Below are positions 8,241 to 16,787 of a stretch of 64,000 bases of DNA, in pieces. The stretch comes from Sphingobium lactosutens. Its GTDB lineage: Bacteria; Pseudomonadota; Alphaproteobacteria; Sphingomonadales; Sphingomonadaceae. Below the pieces are notes generated by a model. That model was not told the origin of the DNA. It ran no database searches and worked only from the letters and a program-made list of their open reading frames with translations. Both the position numbers and the translations under genes were made by a program. Position 1 is the stretch's first letter. Every line of letters begins with the position of its first letter. The stretch lies in contig NZ_QJQX01000085.1 in assembly GCF_013393185.1 (NCBI RefSeq), positions 95,034 through 159,033 of the forward strand. Reading direction: 5' to 3'.

Positions 8241-9475
8241 TGCGCCAACTCCTTATCCTGCGGTTCGATGAATTCGCCGAGCAGCTGCGCGACGCGAAAT
8301 TGGGGCGGGATGCGCTCCACGCCGATGCGGCGGTCGATTTCTTCATGCATCCAGTAGATCCGGCGCTCCTGGTAGCTGAGCAGCATCCCCGTGCACGCGC
8401 CGGAATTAAGCGACTCCTGAATCGAGCCAAGATTTTCCATGTCCTCTTCCAGCACCTTGCGGAACGCCGGCGCGGCCTTGTCCCAATAAGCGGGCGGCGG
8501 CCCTTCGCCCCAGTCAGGGCCGAGCCCCACTACCTCCAGCTCGCACTGGTGCGGACCACGCGGCCAGACGCGCAGTTGCTGCACGAAGATGGAGCGGAAC
8601 GGCATGATGAGATTAGGAAACTGGAGATAGGCGGTGCTCGACCGCCGGTGCAGCGCGGTCGCGCCCGCTATGTCCGGTTGCCCGTCGACATCCATCCCCA
8701 AAGTTTCAAGCGCCCAGGGATTATAGGCCGTCACCATGCGCGAATGGCCGTGTGGGAATAGCCCTAGCGCGGTCGAACGCGAATCGAGCGCCTTGCCCAG
8801 GCTGTCGCGATGGATCGTGTTGATGTGATAGACTTCCAAGAAAGCATCGACCGCCGCCTTCCAGTTGCAGTCGATCACGGCGATGTGACGCATCACGATG
8901 CGCAGCTCCTCCATACCGATGCATGCCCATTCGTCCAGCATCGGCGCGAGCATGTCGGACAGCGGCGGCGCGGCATCGTCGAAATTCACGAAAACGGTGC
9001 CGCCATGGCTTTCGCAGCGGACCGGGATGAGACCGCGCTGGCTCTTGTCCAGCCCGCAAAAGTCGCGTTCGTCCGGCACCGCGACCAAGCGGCCGGTCAG
9101 GTCGTAGGACCAGCTATGATATTGACAGCGCAACAAGGAAGCATGCCCCTTGTCCACTGGAGTCACCGCCGCACCGCGATGGCGGCAGCTATTGTAGAAT
9201 GCGCGCACGACATCATCCTTGCCGCGCACGATCAGTATCGGGCGGCCAAGCTTGCGCCAAACGATGAAGCTGCCGCGCCGGTCCAATTCTTCCACCCGCA
9301 CCGTCGGCAGCCAGGTTTTCAGGAACAGATGCTCCATCTCCAGATCGTGGAATGCGGCGCTCGTATAGCGCCCGCCGGGTATTTCCGGCAGAGCGGGAAA
9401 ACCGGGCGGAGGAGAATCGCGGCTCGCTTCATAGGCGATCTGGTCATGGATGCGTTGTTGCAGGGCTTCGTCCAT
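8237..9475 (-). CDS. Rieske non-heme iron oxygenase alpha subunit, 412 aa
   Basis: Rieske ligands are CRH (C97, H99) and CQYH (C117, H120). The catalytic iron motif follows in NWKAAVDAFLEVYHINTIH. The start ATG at 9473-9475 lies 7 bases after AGGAGG. It heads a minus-strand operon with a VOC protein and an FMN hydroxyacid dehydrogenase. No beta subunit, ferredoxin or reductase is adjacent, so it is a homomultimeric type depending on electron carriers encoded elsewhere. It probably attacks a ring or side chain before the VOC step. Confidence 0.92.
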   Translation of the reverse strand: MDEALQQRIHDQIAYEASRDSPPPGFPALPEIPGGRYTSAAFHDLEMEHLFLKTWLPTVRVEELDRRGSFIVWRKLGRPILIVRGKDDVVRAFYNSCRHRGAAVTPVDKGHASLLRCQYHSWSYDLTGRLVAVPDERDFCGLDKSQRGLIPVRCESHGGTVFVNFDDAAPPLSDMLAPMLDEWACIGMEELRIVMRHIAVIDCNWKAAVDAFLEVYHINTIHRDSLGKALDSRSTALGLFPHGHSRMVTAYNPWALETLGMDVDGQPDIAGATALHRRSSTAYLQFPNLIMPFRSIFVQQLRVWPRGPHQCELEVVGLGPDWGEGPPPAYWDKAAPAFRKVLEEDMENLGSIQESLNSGACTGMLLSYQERRIYWMHEEIDRRIGVERIPPQFRVAQLLGEFIEPQDKELAQ

Positions 9476-9505
9476 GACTCACCTCCTATTGTATGGCGCG
9501 TGGTA

Positions 9506-10294
9506 TTATGAGCGACCGAGCGGGCCGCCACTGGCCCAGGCAAGCCCGCGCCGAAGCAGTTCGTAGAAGATCGGCAGTTCCCAGGAACAGCGTTCCACAG
9601 TGGGCCAATGCTCCATCAGGGGCCGCATGTCGTGGTGGCCGCGGCAGTGACCGAGCGTCAGGTACAGCACCGCTCCTTGTCCCCGGTGGCGGATGTAAAG
9701 AATAGGATGACGCCCCGGCTCCTGCGGCGTCTGGCGGAAGCTGCCCAGCGGCCTGCCGTCATAATGGCAATCGAGCAGCGTTTCGACAGGCGCGCAGAGG
9801 CGGCTGAGGTAAAGTTCATCCACCGTCTCGAAGGGTTCGATGCCCTCAACCAGCGGGTGCGCGGGGTCGACGACCTCCACGCGATAGGCCTCAATCGGGG
9901 GATGTCCGACAAACTGCGTGCCGAGCAAAGCCATGAACTCTGGCTGTTCGTCCGGCGTCGTCACCGTGCCGCCTTCTATGAAGCGCAGCACGCTATTGGT
10001 CCCGTGCAAGGCGAACCAGCGCCCGCCCCGCTCCACAAACTGGACCAGCGCGGCCAGCTGTTCCGCCGTCTGCGGCATTCGGTCGCAGGTATAGGTCAGT
10101 AGGAAATCGGCCTGGGCGATCACGTCGGGCGCGGGATAGTGCTCATGAACATGCGTCCGGATGTCCGGATTCTCCGCCAGCAGCTTCAATAGCTCCAGCC
10201 GCGCAAAGTCCATGTCGTGGTAAGAACCGCCCACCACGAACAGGCAAGTGATCGCCGCCGCGCTCACCAGCCTGCTTCCCAACCTGCGTTGCAC
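9506..10294 (-). CDS. ThuA-like domain protein, 262 aa
   Basis: Resembles the ThuA (trehalose-utilisation) glutamine-amidotransferase-like fold. It begins LFVVGGSYHDMD, has ALHGTNSVLRF in place of a nucleophile elbow, and ends with LTLGHCRGHH and a WELPIFYELLRRGLAWA segment. ThuA domains are often fused to or near sugar oxidoreductases, and the reaction is generally undefined. The start is uncertain: GTG at 10294 gives 262 aa, and GTG at 10267 would put the glycine-rich strand at the usual distance from the N terminus. It is divergent from the acyl-CoA dehydrogenase at 10398 and lies upstream of, but 30 bases apart from, the Rieske operon. Confidence 0.8.
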   Translation of the reverse strand: MQRRLGSRLVSAAAITCLFVVGGSYHDMDFARLELLKLLAENPDIRTHVHEHYPAPDVIAQADFLLTYTCDRMPQTAEQLAALVQFVERGGRWFALHGTNSVLRFIEGGTVTTPDEQPEFMALLGTQFVGHPPIEAYRVEVVDPAHPLVEGIEPFETVDELYLSRLCAPVETLLDCHYDGRPLGSFRQTPQEPGRHPILYIRHRGQGAVLYLTLGHCRGHHDMRPLMEHWPTVERCSWELPIFYELLRRGLAWASGGPLGRS

Positions 10295-10334
10295 AATTGC
10301 ATGCGACTCTCCTGTTCACCCTTGCTTGACACCA

Positions 10335-10353
10335 TTGTTATTACGCGTTGCGC
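10335..10353. promoter_or_regulatory. Candidate operator, type C (TGTTATTACGC)
   Basis: TTGTTATTACGCGTTGCGC lies in the divergent gap between the ThuA-like gene and the first acyl-CoA dehydrogenase. TGTTATTACGC is repeated exactly at 14593-14603. Confidence 0.45.
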
Positions 10354-10397
10354 TTTTTGAAAAGGGCGTCTACGGTTGATGTGATGAAAATGGGGTT

Positions 10398-11606
10398 ATG
10401 GCGGTGATCAATCAGGACGCCCAGAACGATTTGGAACAGTTTCGTGCAGAGGTTCGGACCTTTCTGGACGAATCGCTGACGCCCGAACTGCGGCGGGCCG
10501 CAGCGGCCCAGCCTGGCGTCTTTTCGGAAGGCGATGTCGTCAGAAACTGGCACGAAATTCTTTACAGGAAGGGCTGGATCGCACCCGCCTGGCCAAAGGA
10601 ATATGGCGGAACCGGCTGGTCGCCGGTCAAGCGCATGATCTTCGAACATGAATGCGCCAACGCTGGTGCGCCCACCCTGCCGGCCATGGGCATCCAGATG
10701 TGCGGCCCGGTTCTGATCGGGCACGGCACGCAGGACCAGCAAGATTATTTCCTGCCCCGTATCCTGTCGGGCGAACATTTCTGGTGCCAGGGCTATTCCG
10801 AACCGCAGGCCGGGTCGGACCTCAGCGCACTGCGATGCGCCGCGGTGCGCGATGGCGACGACTATGTCATCAACGGCACCAAGATTTGGACGACCCATGC
10901 CCAATATGCGAACTGGATCTTCCTGCTAGTGCGGACCGACCCCCAATCGCGGCGCGGCGCGGGGATCAGCTTCCTGCTCGCGCCGATGGACAGCCCCGGC
11001 ATCACGGTCACCCCCATCCTCAGCATGTCGGGCGAGCATGAGGTCAACCAGCTCTTCTTCGACGATGTGCGCGTGCCCGTCGCCAACCGCGTTGGGCCGG
11101 AAAATGAAGGCTGGACCATCGCCAAATATCTGCTGGAGTTCGAGCGCGGCGGCGGCGCGGCCGGCGGGCGCGTCGCCCGCGTCATGCGCCGCCTGTATGA
11201 AGCCGAGGCCGAAGCGACCGGTGCCCACGCGGCTCTTTTCCGCGATCCAGAATTCATTAAGCGTCGCGCCGAAGTCGAAATCGAACTGATGGCGCTTGAA
11301 ATGACGCAATATCGCATCATCGCCGCAAGTGAGGCGGGCCAACCTGTGGGCGACGCAGCCGCATCGACGTTCAAGTTGGTAGCGGCAACCTTGTTCCAGA
11401 AGGCGACTGAACTGGCCATGGACGCGCTCGGCCCGGCGGCCGCGATAGACCAGCGATCGGCGCTGGAAGGTCGTGGTCCCATCATCGGCCCGGATTTCAC
11501 GGTGTCCCCGACCGCCCGCTATCTCAACAGCCGGGCCATGACGATCTTCGGCGGAACCAGCGAAATTCAACGAGGCATCCTCGCAAAAGCGGCGCTTGGC
11601 ATCTGA
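10398..11606 (+). CDS. Acyl-CoA dehydrogenase, 402 aa
   Basis: FAD-dependent alpha,beta-dehydrogenation of an acyl-CoA thioester. Seen: the N-terminal helical domain, then CQGYSEPQAGSDLSAL and TKIWTTHAQYANWIF for the beta-barrel FAD site, and the C-terminal IFGGTSEIQRGILAKAALG signature. The length is typical. The ATG at 10398 follows GGGG; an upstream in-frame GTG is less likely. The next gene is a second acyl-CoA dehydrogenase, as in actinobacterial and sphingomonad side-chain degradation where two FadE proteins form a heteromer. That pairing is inferred from adjacency. Confidence 0.92.
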   Translation: MAVINQDAQNDLEQFRAEVRTFLDESLTPELRRAAAAQPGVFSEGDVVRNWHEILYRKGWIAPAWPKEYGGTGWSPVKRMIFEHECANAGAPTLPAMGIQMCGPVLIGHGTQDQQDYFLPRILSGEHFWCQGYSEPQAGSDLSALRCAAVRDGDDYVINGTKIWTTHAQYANWIFLLVRTDPQSRRGAGISFLLAPMDSPGITVTPILSMSGEHEVNQLFFDDVRVPVANRVGPENEGWTIAKYLLEFERGGGAAGGRVARVMRRLYEAEAEATGAHAALFRDPEFIKRRAEVEIELMALEMTQYRIIAASEAGQPVGDAAASTFKLVAATLFQKATELAMDALGPAAAIDQRSALEGRGPIIGPDFTVSPTARYLNSRAMTIFGGTSEIQRGILAKAALGI

Positions 11607-11622
11607 GGGCGGGGGACCGGAC

Positions 11623-12741
11623 ATGAGCATATTGTGTGAATCGCAGGAGATGCTGGGCGACCTCGTCGGCCGCTACCTGATCGACAATTTTGATTTCGAG
11701 GCGCGGCAGGCGACCATGAGGCTGGATGGCTGGCCATCTGACCTGTGGCGCGCCTTTGCCGACGAACTGGGCATATTGGGCCTACCCTTCGCCGAAGCGA
11801 AGGGGGGCTTAGGCCTTGGGCCGCTCGACACGATGGTCGTCATGGAGCAGCTTGGCCGCGCGCTCGCCGCCGAGCCTTTCCTGTCCTCGGTCGTCGGTTT
11901 CGGCGCCCTCGTCAACAATCTCGAAGCGGCGGAAGCCGGTGCGCTCGCCTCCTTGATTGGCCGGGTGATCGGCGGCGAAGCGCGCATCGCCCTCGCCGTT
12001 GCGGATGATGGCGGGCAGCGGACGCTGACGCGCGGCGCGGATGGCTGGAGGCTGAAAGGCAGCGCCCCAATCATTCCGTCCGCAAGTGACTCCACGCATG
12101 TCGCGATCAGCGCCGAAACCACCGAAGGCGGCACGGCGCTCATCGTCACCGAACGAAACGCTGACGGCCTCATCTGGTCCGCCATTCCCTTGATCGACGG
12201 CACGAGTGCGGGCGGGCTTGAACTGGATGCCCTTATCGACGACGCGGCGGTGATAACGCTGCGCGGCAAGGCCGCGATCGCGGTCTGCCGGGAAGCGCAA
12301 CTCGCGGCGCTGAGCGCGGAAATCACCGGGATCATTACTGCTCTCATCGAAATGACGGTCGATTTCGCGAAGCAGCGCACTCAATTCGGCAAGACCCTCT
12401 CGTCCTTTCAAGTGCTTCAGCATCGCATGGCCGACATGTATGTCGAAGGCGAATTGACCCGCTCCATGGGGTTCCTTGCGGCGCTCAAGCTGGATGCTCC
12501 GGCGGCCGAGCGTAGTGCTGCCGTCGCCGCAGCGAAGGCGCGGGCGGGCAAAGCCGGCCGCATGGTGGCCCAGAACGCCATTCAGATCCACGGCGGCATC
12601 GGCACGACTGATGAACTGATCGTCGGCCATTACTTCAAGCGGCTGCTGGCGATCGAGGCGCTCTATGGAAGCGCCGACAGCCATATCAAGCGCTATGCCG
12701 ACCACCGCGCGGACCTGGGACAGCCCATACCGGTGGTCTGA
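11623..12741 (+). CDS. Acyl-CoA dehydrogenase family protein, 372 aa
   Basis: Second acyl-CoA dehydrogenase, more divergent, with a degenerate FAD-binding middle domain and the C-terminal QIHGGIGTTDE motif. Such proteins often act as the partner chain in alpha2-beta2 acyl-CoA dehydrogenases that handle bulky CoA esters. The ATG at 11623 is preferred over a TTG at 11596 that would overlap the first gene without a ribosome site. It is co-transcribed with the gene at 10398 (16-base gap) and ends before a bidirectional terminator. Confidence 0.9.
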   Translation: MSILCESQEMLGDLVGRYLIDNFDFEARQATMRLDGWPSDLWRAFADELGILGLPFAEAKGGLGLGPLDTMVVMEQLGRALAAEPFLSSVVGFGALVNNLEAAEAGALASLIGRVIGGEARIALAVADDGGQRTLTRGADGWRLKGSAPIIPSASDSTHVAISAETTEGGTALIVTERNADGLIWSAIPLIDGTSAGGLELDALIDDAAVITLRGKAAIAVCREAQLAALSAEITGIITALIEMTVDFAKQRTQFGKTLSSFQVLQHRMADMYVEGELTRSMGFLAALKLDAPAAERSAAVAAAKARAGKAGRMVAQNAIQIHGGIGTTDELIVGHYFKRLLAIEALYGSADSHIKRYADHRADLGQPIPVV

Positions 12742-12759
12742 AAAGGTCGCACAAAAGGA

Positions 12760-12792
12760 AACGCCATCCTCCCGAACCGGAAGGATGGCGTT
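12760..12792. terminator. Bidirectional intrinsic terminator
   Basis: A perfect 11-base stem AACGCCATCCT / AGGATGGCGTT with an 11-base loop, between the convergent acyl-CoA dehydrogenase and 2-hydroxyacid dehydrogenase genes. On the minus side it is followed by a T-rich stretch. Confidence 0.75.
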
Positions 12793-12811
12793 CGCCTTTC
12801 GACAGCGCCGG

Positions 12812-13762
12812 TCAGAACAAGGGCGTGTAAAGCGGCTCCCCACGCAGAAATGCCTCTACATTGAGAGCACACATGCGCTTCGCCTCGGCTATGCCCCGTT
12901 CCGCCCAAGCGCCGATATGCGGGGTCATGGCGACATTTTCCATGTCCTTCCAGCGGCTGCCGTCATGGGGCTCGTCCACGAAGACGTCCAGCCCCGCACC
13001 GGCGATGCCACCCGTCTGGAGCGCGGCGATCAGCGCCTCCTCCTCGATCAGCGACCCGCGGGAGATATTCACCAGATAGCCGTCTGACCCCAGCGCTTCC
13101 AACACGTCGGCGCTGATAAGGCCGTTGGTCTGGTCCGAAGCGGGCGCGGCCACGATCAATATGTCGCTGTCCCGCGCCAGCGCCAGCAGCGAATCCGCTT
13201 TGGGCCAGGGCGCGCCGGGCTTGGAACGCGGTCCCCACCAGGCGATGGGAGAACCAAAGCCGGTCAGCCGCCGCCCGATGGCGCTACCGATCGCGCCCAG
13301 CCCGACGATGCCGCAGCGCATCAGCGAAACAGACCGCGACATGGCCAGTTCAGGCTGCTTCTTCCACGCGCCCACACGGATCAGCCGGTCACCGCGCGGG
13401 ATTTGACGGACAGCGGCGAGCAGCAGGCCGATCGCCATGTCCGCGACATCCTCGTCATTGACGCCGCGCCCGGTCGTCACCTGGATGCCGCGCTTGCGCG
13501 CGCGCTCCACGTCGATACCGTCATAGCCGGCGCCGAGGCAAGCAATGAGGCCCAGATTGGGCAAGTCCCACACGGCTTCCTCCATCGGCGCGCCGCCCGC
13601 GGTGATGACGGCGCGGATGTCCTTCCCCTCTCCCTTCGCGTAATGGGACAGATCACCAATACTGCTGCGCATGATGGGTGTCGAAAATTCCGCGAAGGCG
13701 TTCTCGACCTTCAGATGCTCAAGATAGAGCAGGACCGGCTCGGCAAGACTTGCGACAGTCAT
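12812..13762 (-). CDS. D-isomer-specific 2-hydroxyacid dehydrogenase, 316 aa
   Basis: NAD(P)-dependent reduction of a 2-oxoacid or oxidation of a D-2-hydroxyacid. The Rossmann motif GIVGLGAIGSAIG is followed by the catalytic triad: Arg in NISRGSLIEE, Glu in GLDVFVDEP and His in MTPHIGAW. The length matches the family. The ATG at 13760-13762 lies 6 bases after the class II aldolase stop, so the two form a minus-strand operon. With the FMN enzyme at 6543 this gives two independent 2-hydroxyacid/2-oxoacid activities in the cluster. Confidence 0.9.
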   Translation of the reverse strand: MTVASLAEPVLLYLEHLKVENAFAEFSTPIMRSSIGDLSHYAKGEGKDIRAVITAGGAPMEEAVWDLPNLGLIACLGAGYDGIDVERARKRGIQVTTGRGVNDEDVADMAIGLLLAAVRQIPRGDRLIRVGAWKKQPELAMSRSVSLMRCGIVGLGAIGSAIGRRLTGFGSPIAWWGPRSKPGAPWPKADSLLALARDSDILIVAAPASDQTNGLISADVLEALGSDGYLVNISRGSLIEEEALIAALQTGGIAGAGLDVFVDEPHDGSRWKDMENVAMTPHIGAWAERGIAEAKRMCALNVEAFLRGEPLYTPLF

Positions 13763-13768
13763 GGGCGA

Positions 13769-14533
13769 TCAGTCCCGATAGTCCGGAGCGGTCCGGTCAA
13801 GGTCCCGCCGGAGCGCGATCCAGTCAAGCGCGCCATTGGGCTGTCCGCCATAATTATAGGTCTGTTCGTGAACCAGTTGCTGAAGCCGCTCGTCCAGCAG
13901 GCGAACCGGCGCGCCGCCGCTCAGCGCCGCGATCTGGATCTCGCACGCCCGCTGCGTCTGCATCATCAACCAGAAGGCTTCGCCGACGGTTCGTCCGACA
14001 GTCAGCAGGCCGTGGTTGCGCAGGATCAACACATCCTTGTCCGCTAGGTCACGCTTCAGCGTGGCGCGCTCTGCTTCGATCAGCGCCACCCCTTCATAGT
14101 CGTGATAAGCAAGCCGGCGGCCGACCACCAGCGCCTGCTGGCTGATCGGCAACAGCCCATGTTCCTGCGCAGACACCGCCACGCCTGCGGCGGTATGGGT
14201 GTGCATCACGCACTGGACATCGGGCCGCGCGGCGTGGATCGCGCTGTGGATCAGATAACCGGCCGGATTGATGACGCCGCCGGATGTACGGACGTCCCCG
14301 TCCACCGTAACTTCAACCAGATTGCTCGCCGTCACCTCATGGAACAGGGAGCCAAAGGGATTGATGAGGATACGTTCCTCCTCTCCCGGCAACCGCGCGG
14401 AAATATGCGTCGCGATCAGGTCGGTCATCCGATAATGATGGGCCAAACGGTAGCAGGCCGCCAGGTCTTCGCGCACCGCGCGTTCGGCCGCCGCCTGCGC
14501 ATCGTCCGCCTTCGTTTCAAACGCCGTGGCCAT
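13769..14533 (-). CDS. Class II aldolase/adducin family protein, 254 aa
   Basis: A zinc-dependent aldolase or decarboxylase fold. Metal-ligand histidines are seen in VMHTHTAAG and in LRNHGLLTVG. It would cleave or decarboxylate a hydroxy-keto acid, or act as an adducin-like protein of unknown substrate. The start is taken at ATG 14531-14533, because AGGAGG lies 6-7 bases upstream; an ATG 21 bases earlier lacks such a site. First gene of the minus-strand aldolase-hydroxyacid dehydrogenase operon, divergent from the 2-oxoacid dehydrogenase operon. Confidence 0.87.
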   Translation of the reverse strand: MATAFETKADDAQAAAERAVREDLAACYRLAHHYRMTDLIATHISARLPGEEERILINPFGSLFHEVTASNLVEVTVDGDVRTSGGVINPAGYLIHSAIHAARPDVQCVMHTHTAAGVAVSAQEHGLLPISQQALVVGRRLAYHDYEGVALIEAERATLKRDLADKDVLILRNHGLLTVGRTVGEAFWLMMQTQRACEIQIAALSGGAPVRLLDERLQQLVHEQTYNYGGQPNGALDWIALRRDLDRTAPDYRD

Positions 14534-14592
14534 ATCTCGCCTCCTCTCGATCATGGGCGGATCGGGCCGCCTTAAATAAAGTCCACCTGTCC

Positions 14593-14610
14593 TGTTATTA
14601 CGCTGTTCGC
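14593..14610. promoter_or_regulatory. Candidate operator, type C (TGTTATTACGC)
   Basis: TGTTATTACGCTGTTCGC lies upstream of the aldolase gene in the 246-base divergent gap. It matches 10335-10353 at TGTTATTACGC. Confidence 0.4.
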
Positions 14611-14652
14611 GCAGCTACGTCCACCGCGGGAGGCACGATTTCTCTCGCTCAT

Positions 14653-14685
14653 CGAAAAAAATAGCACGTGTGCTTTTTTGCTTGC
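14653..14685. promoter_or_regulatory. Candidate operator, type A/B palindrome (GCACGTGTGC core)
   Basis: AAAAAAATAGC, ACGTG, then TGCTTTTTTGC: dyad symmetry around CACGTG with A/T arms. It aligns at ACGTG with the site at 23236-23269. It lies about 100 bases upstream of the E1 alpha gene. Confidence 0.5.
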
Positions 14686-14779
14686 ACATGACCCCCTTCT
14701 CTTGCAATCACAAAAGAGAGAAAGCGGCCCGGCAGCATGACTGTTGCGCCATGCCCGTCCGACGAACAGGAGAGCGAAG

Positions 14780-15751
14780 ATGCAACTCAGCCGCGAGCTT
14801 ATGTTGCGAGCCTATCGGCAGATGAAGGTGATCCGGGAATTTGAGGAGCGCCTGCACGCGGAAATCCAGACCGGGGAGATTGCCGGCTTCACTCATCTCT
14901 ACAGCGGCCAGGAAGCGGTCGCCGTCGGCGTGTGCGAGCATCTGACCCATGATGACTACATCATCTCAACCCATCGCGGCCATGGCCACTGCATCGCCAA
15001 GGGCTGCGACGTGAAGGGCATGATGCAGGAAATTTACGGACGCGCCGGGGGCCTGTGCAAAGGCAAGGGCGGGTCGATGCACATCGCCGACGTGGACAAG
15101 GGCATGCTGGGCGCCAACGGCATCGTCGGCGCTGGTGCGCCCATCGCGGTCGGCGCGGGCATATCGGCCAAGCTGGACGGCAAGGGCGGCGTCTCCATCG
15201 CCTTTTCCGGTGACGGCGCGTGCAACCAGGGCACAACGTTCGAGGCGATGAACATGGCGGTGGTGCTGAAGGCTCCCGTCATCTTCCTGTTCGAAAACAA
15301 CCATTATTCGGAACATACTGGCGTCGACTATGCCGTCGGCACGGCAGGCGACATCGCCAGCCGGGCCGAAGCGTTCGGGATGAAGGTGTGGCGCGGCAAT
15401 GGCTGCGATTTCTTCGAAACGTTCGAACTGATGCGTGAAGTCATCGAATATTGCCGCGCGGGCAATGGTCCGGCGGCGGTCGAGCTGGATACCGAACGTT
15501 TCTTCGGCCATTTCGAGGGCGATCCCCAGCGTTATCGCGGCAAGGGCGAACTGGACCGCATCCGCGAGGAGCGGGATTGCCTGACCAACTTCCGCGCCAA
15601 GGTAACAGGGGCCAAGCTGCTAGAGGCAGCCGATCTCGACGCGCTGGACGCCGAAGTGCTGACGCTGATCGATGAAGCCGTCGCGGAAGCGCGCGCCGCG
15701 CCCCGTCCTTCGGCGGACAACGTCCTGACCGACGTTTATGTGAATTATTGA
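14780..15751 (+). CDS. 2-oxoacid (pyruvate/acetoin-type) dehydrogenase E1 component, alpha subunit, 323 aa
   Basis: Thiamine-diphosphate-dependent decarboxylase subunit. The TPP motif is GDGACNQGTTFEAMN...LFENN. YISTHRGHGH is the active-site histidine stretch, and KGGSMHIAD is typical of acetoin/pyruvate E1 alpha. The ATG at 14780 is supported by AGGAG 7 bases upstream; the reading frame extends further up but without a start signal. It forms an operon with E1 beta and E2. The arrangement equals aco/pdh operons, but the substrate could equally be a branched or aromatic 2-oxoacid from this pathway. Confidence 0.92.
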   Translation: MQLSRELMLRAYRQMKVIREFEERLHAEIQTGEIAGFTHLYSGQEAVAVGVCEHLTHDDYIISTHRGHGHCIAKGCDVKGMMQEIYGRAGGLCKGKGGSMHIADVDKGMLGANGIVGAGAPIAVGAGISAKLDGKGGVSIAFSGDGACNQGTTFEAMNMAVVLKAPVIFLFENNHYSEHTGVDYAVGTAGDIASRAEAFGMKVWRGNGCDFFETFELMREVIEYCRAGNGPAAVELDTERFFGHFEGDPQRYRGKGELDRIREERDCLTNFRAKVTGAKLLEAADLDALDAEVLTLIDEAVAEARAAPRPSADNVLTDVYVNY

Positions 15752-15765
15752 AGGGGGTCAGCAAT

Positions 15766-16776
15766 ATGGCGACGATGCAGCTGCGGGAGGCGATCAACCT
15801 CACCCTTCATCAGGAAATGGAACGCGATCCCAATGTGATCTGCCTAGGCGAGGACCTCGTCGGCGGCATGGGCACGGCTGGCGGTCCTGAAGCGATCGGC
15901 GGCATTTGGAAGACCACCGCCGGGCTCTATGCGAAATTCGGCGCAGACCGGGTAATCGACACGCCCATTTCGGAAAGCGCCATCATCGGCGCGGCCGCGG
16001 GTGCCGCGCTGGCGGGGAAGCGCCCGGTCGCAGAACTCATGTTCGCCGACTTCATCGGCGTCTGCCTCGACCAGATATGGAACCAGATGGCGAAGTTCCG
16101 TTACATGTTCGGTGGCAAGACCACATGTCCCGCCGTCATTCGCGTCGCCTATGGCGCGGGTCGCAATGCCGGGCCGCAGCATAGCCAAGCGGCCTATGCG
16201 ATGATGACGGCCATTCCGGGCCTGAAAGTCGTCATCCCGTCCACGCCTGCGGAGGCGAAGGGCCTGCTGGCGAGCGCGATCCGCGACGATGATCCCGTGC
16301 TTTTCTTCGAACCCAAGGCGCTTTACGCGACGCGCGGCGAAGTGCCGGAAGAGGAATATCTGATCCCCTTCGGCCATGCTCGGTCGGTGCGGGAGGGCGA
16401 GCACGCCACGATCGTCACGTGCGGCCAGTTGGTTGGCACGGCGGAAAAGGCCGCCGACACGCTGGCGAAGGAGGGCATCGGCTGCGACCTGCTGGACCTG
16501 CGCACCACCAGCCCGCTGGATGAAGAGGCGATACTGGATTCGGTCGAAACGACGGGCCGCCTCATCGTGGTGGATGAAAATCCGCCACGCTGCGGCCTTG
16601 CCGCCGACATCGCCGGGCTCGTCGCAAACAAGGCCTTCGCCGCCCTGCGCGCGCCGATCCAGCTGGTAACGCCCCCGCACACCCCCGTCCCGTTCGCGCC
16701 GGAGCTGGAGCAGGCCTACATGCCCTCCACCGCGAAGATCGAAGCGGCCGTCCGCGCCGCCCTCAACTACCGATGA
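15766..16776 (+). CDS. 2-oxoacid (pyruvate/acetoin-type) dehydrogenase E1 component, beta subunit, 336 aa
   Basis: Partner of the alpha subunit, forming the alpha2-beta2 E1 of a multienzyme complex. Seen: LGEDLVGGMGTAGG, DTPISESAIIGAAAGAALAGKRPVAELMFADF, and the C-terminal EAILDSVETTGRLIVVDE transketolase-C segment. The ATG at 15766 follows AAGGGGG. The gene begins 14 bases after the alpha stop and its stop overlaps a potential E2 ATG as ATGA. Length and order match acetoin and pyruvate dehydrogenase beta genes. Confidence 0.92.
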   Translation: MATMQLREAINLTLHQEMERDPNVICLGEDLVGGMGTAGGPEAIGGIWKTTAGLYAKFGADRVIDTPISESAIIGAAAGAALAGKRPVAELMFADFIGVCLDQIWNQMAKFRYMFGGKTTCPAVIRVAYGAGRNAGPQHSQAAYAMMTAIPGLKVVIPSTPAEAKGLLASAIRDDDPVLFFEPKALYATRGEVPEEEYLIPFGHARSVREGEHATIVTCGQLVGTAEKAADTLAKEGIGCDLLDLRTTSPLDEEAILDSVETTGRLIVVDENPPRCGLAADIAGLVANKAFAALRAPIQLVTPPHTPVPFAPELEQAYMPSTAKIEAAVRAALNYR

Positions 16777-16787
16777 AGGACGCGCCC

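Noticed and set aside
11596..11622. TTG start giving a longer second acyl-CoA dehydrogenase
   Set aside because: Lies inside the first gene without a ribosome site; ATG 11623 fits the family length.
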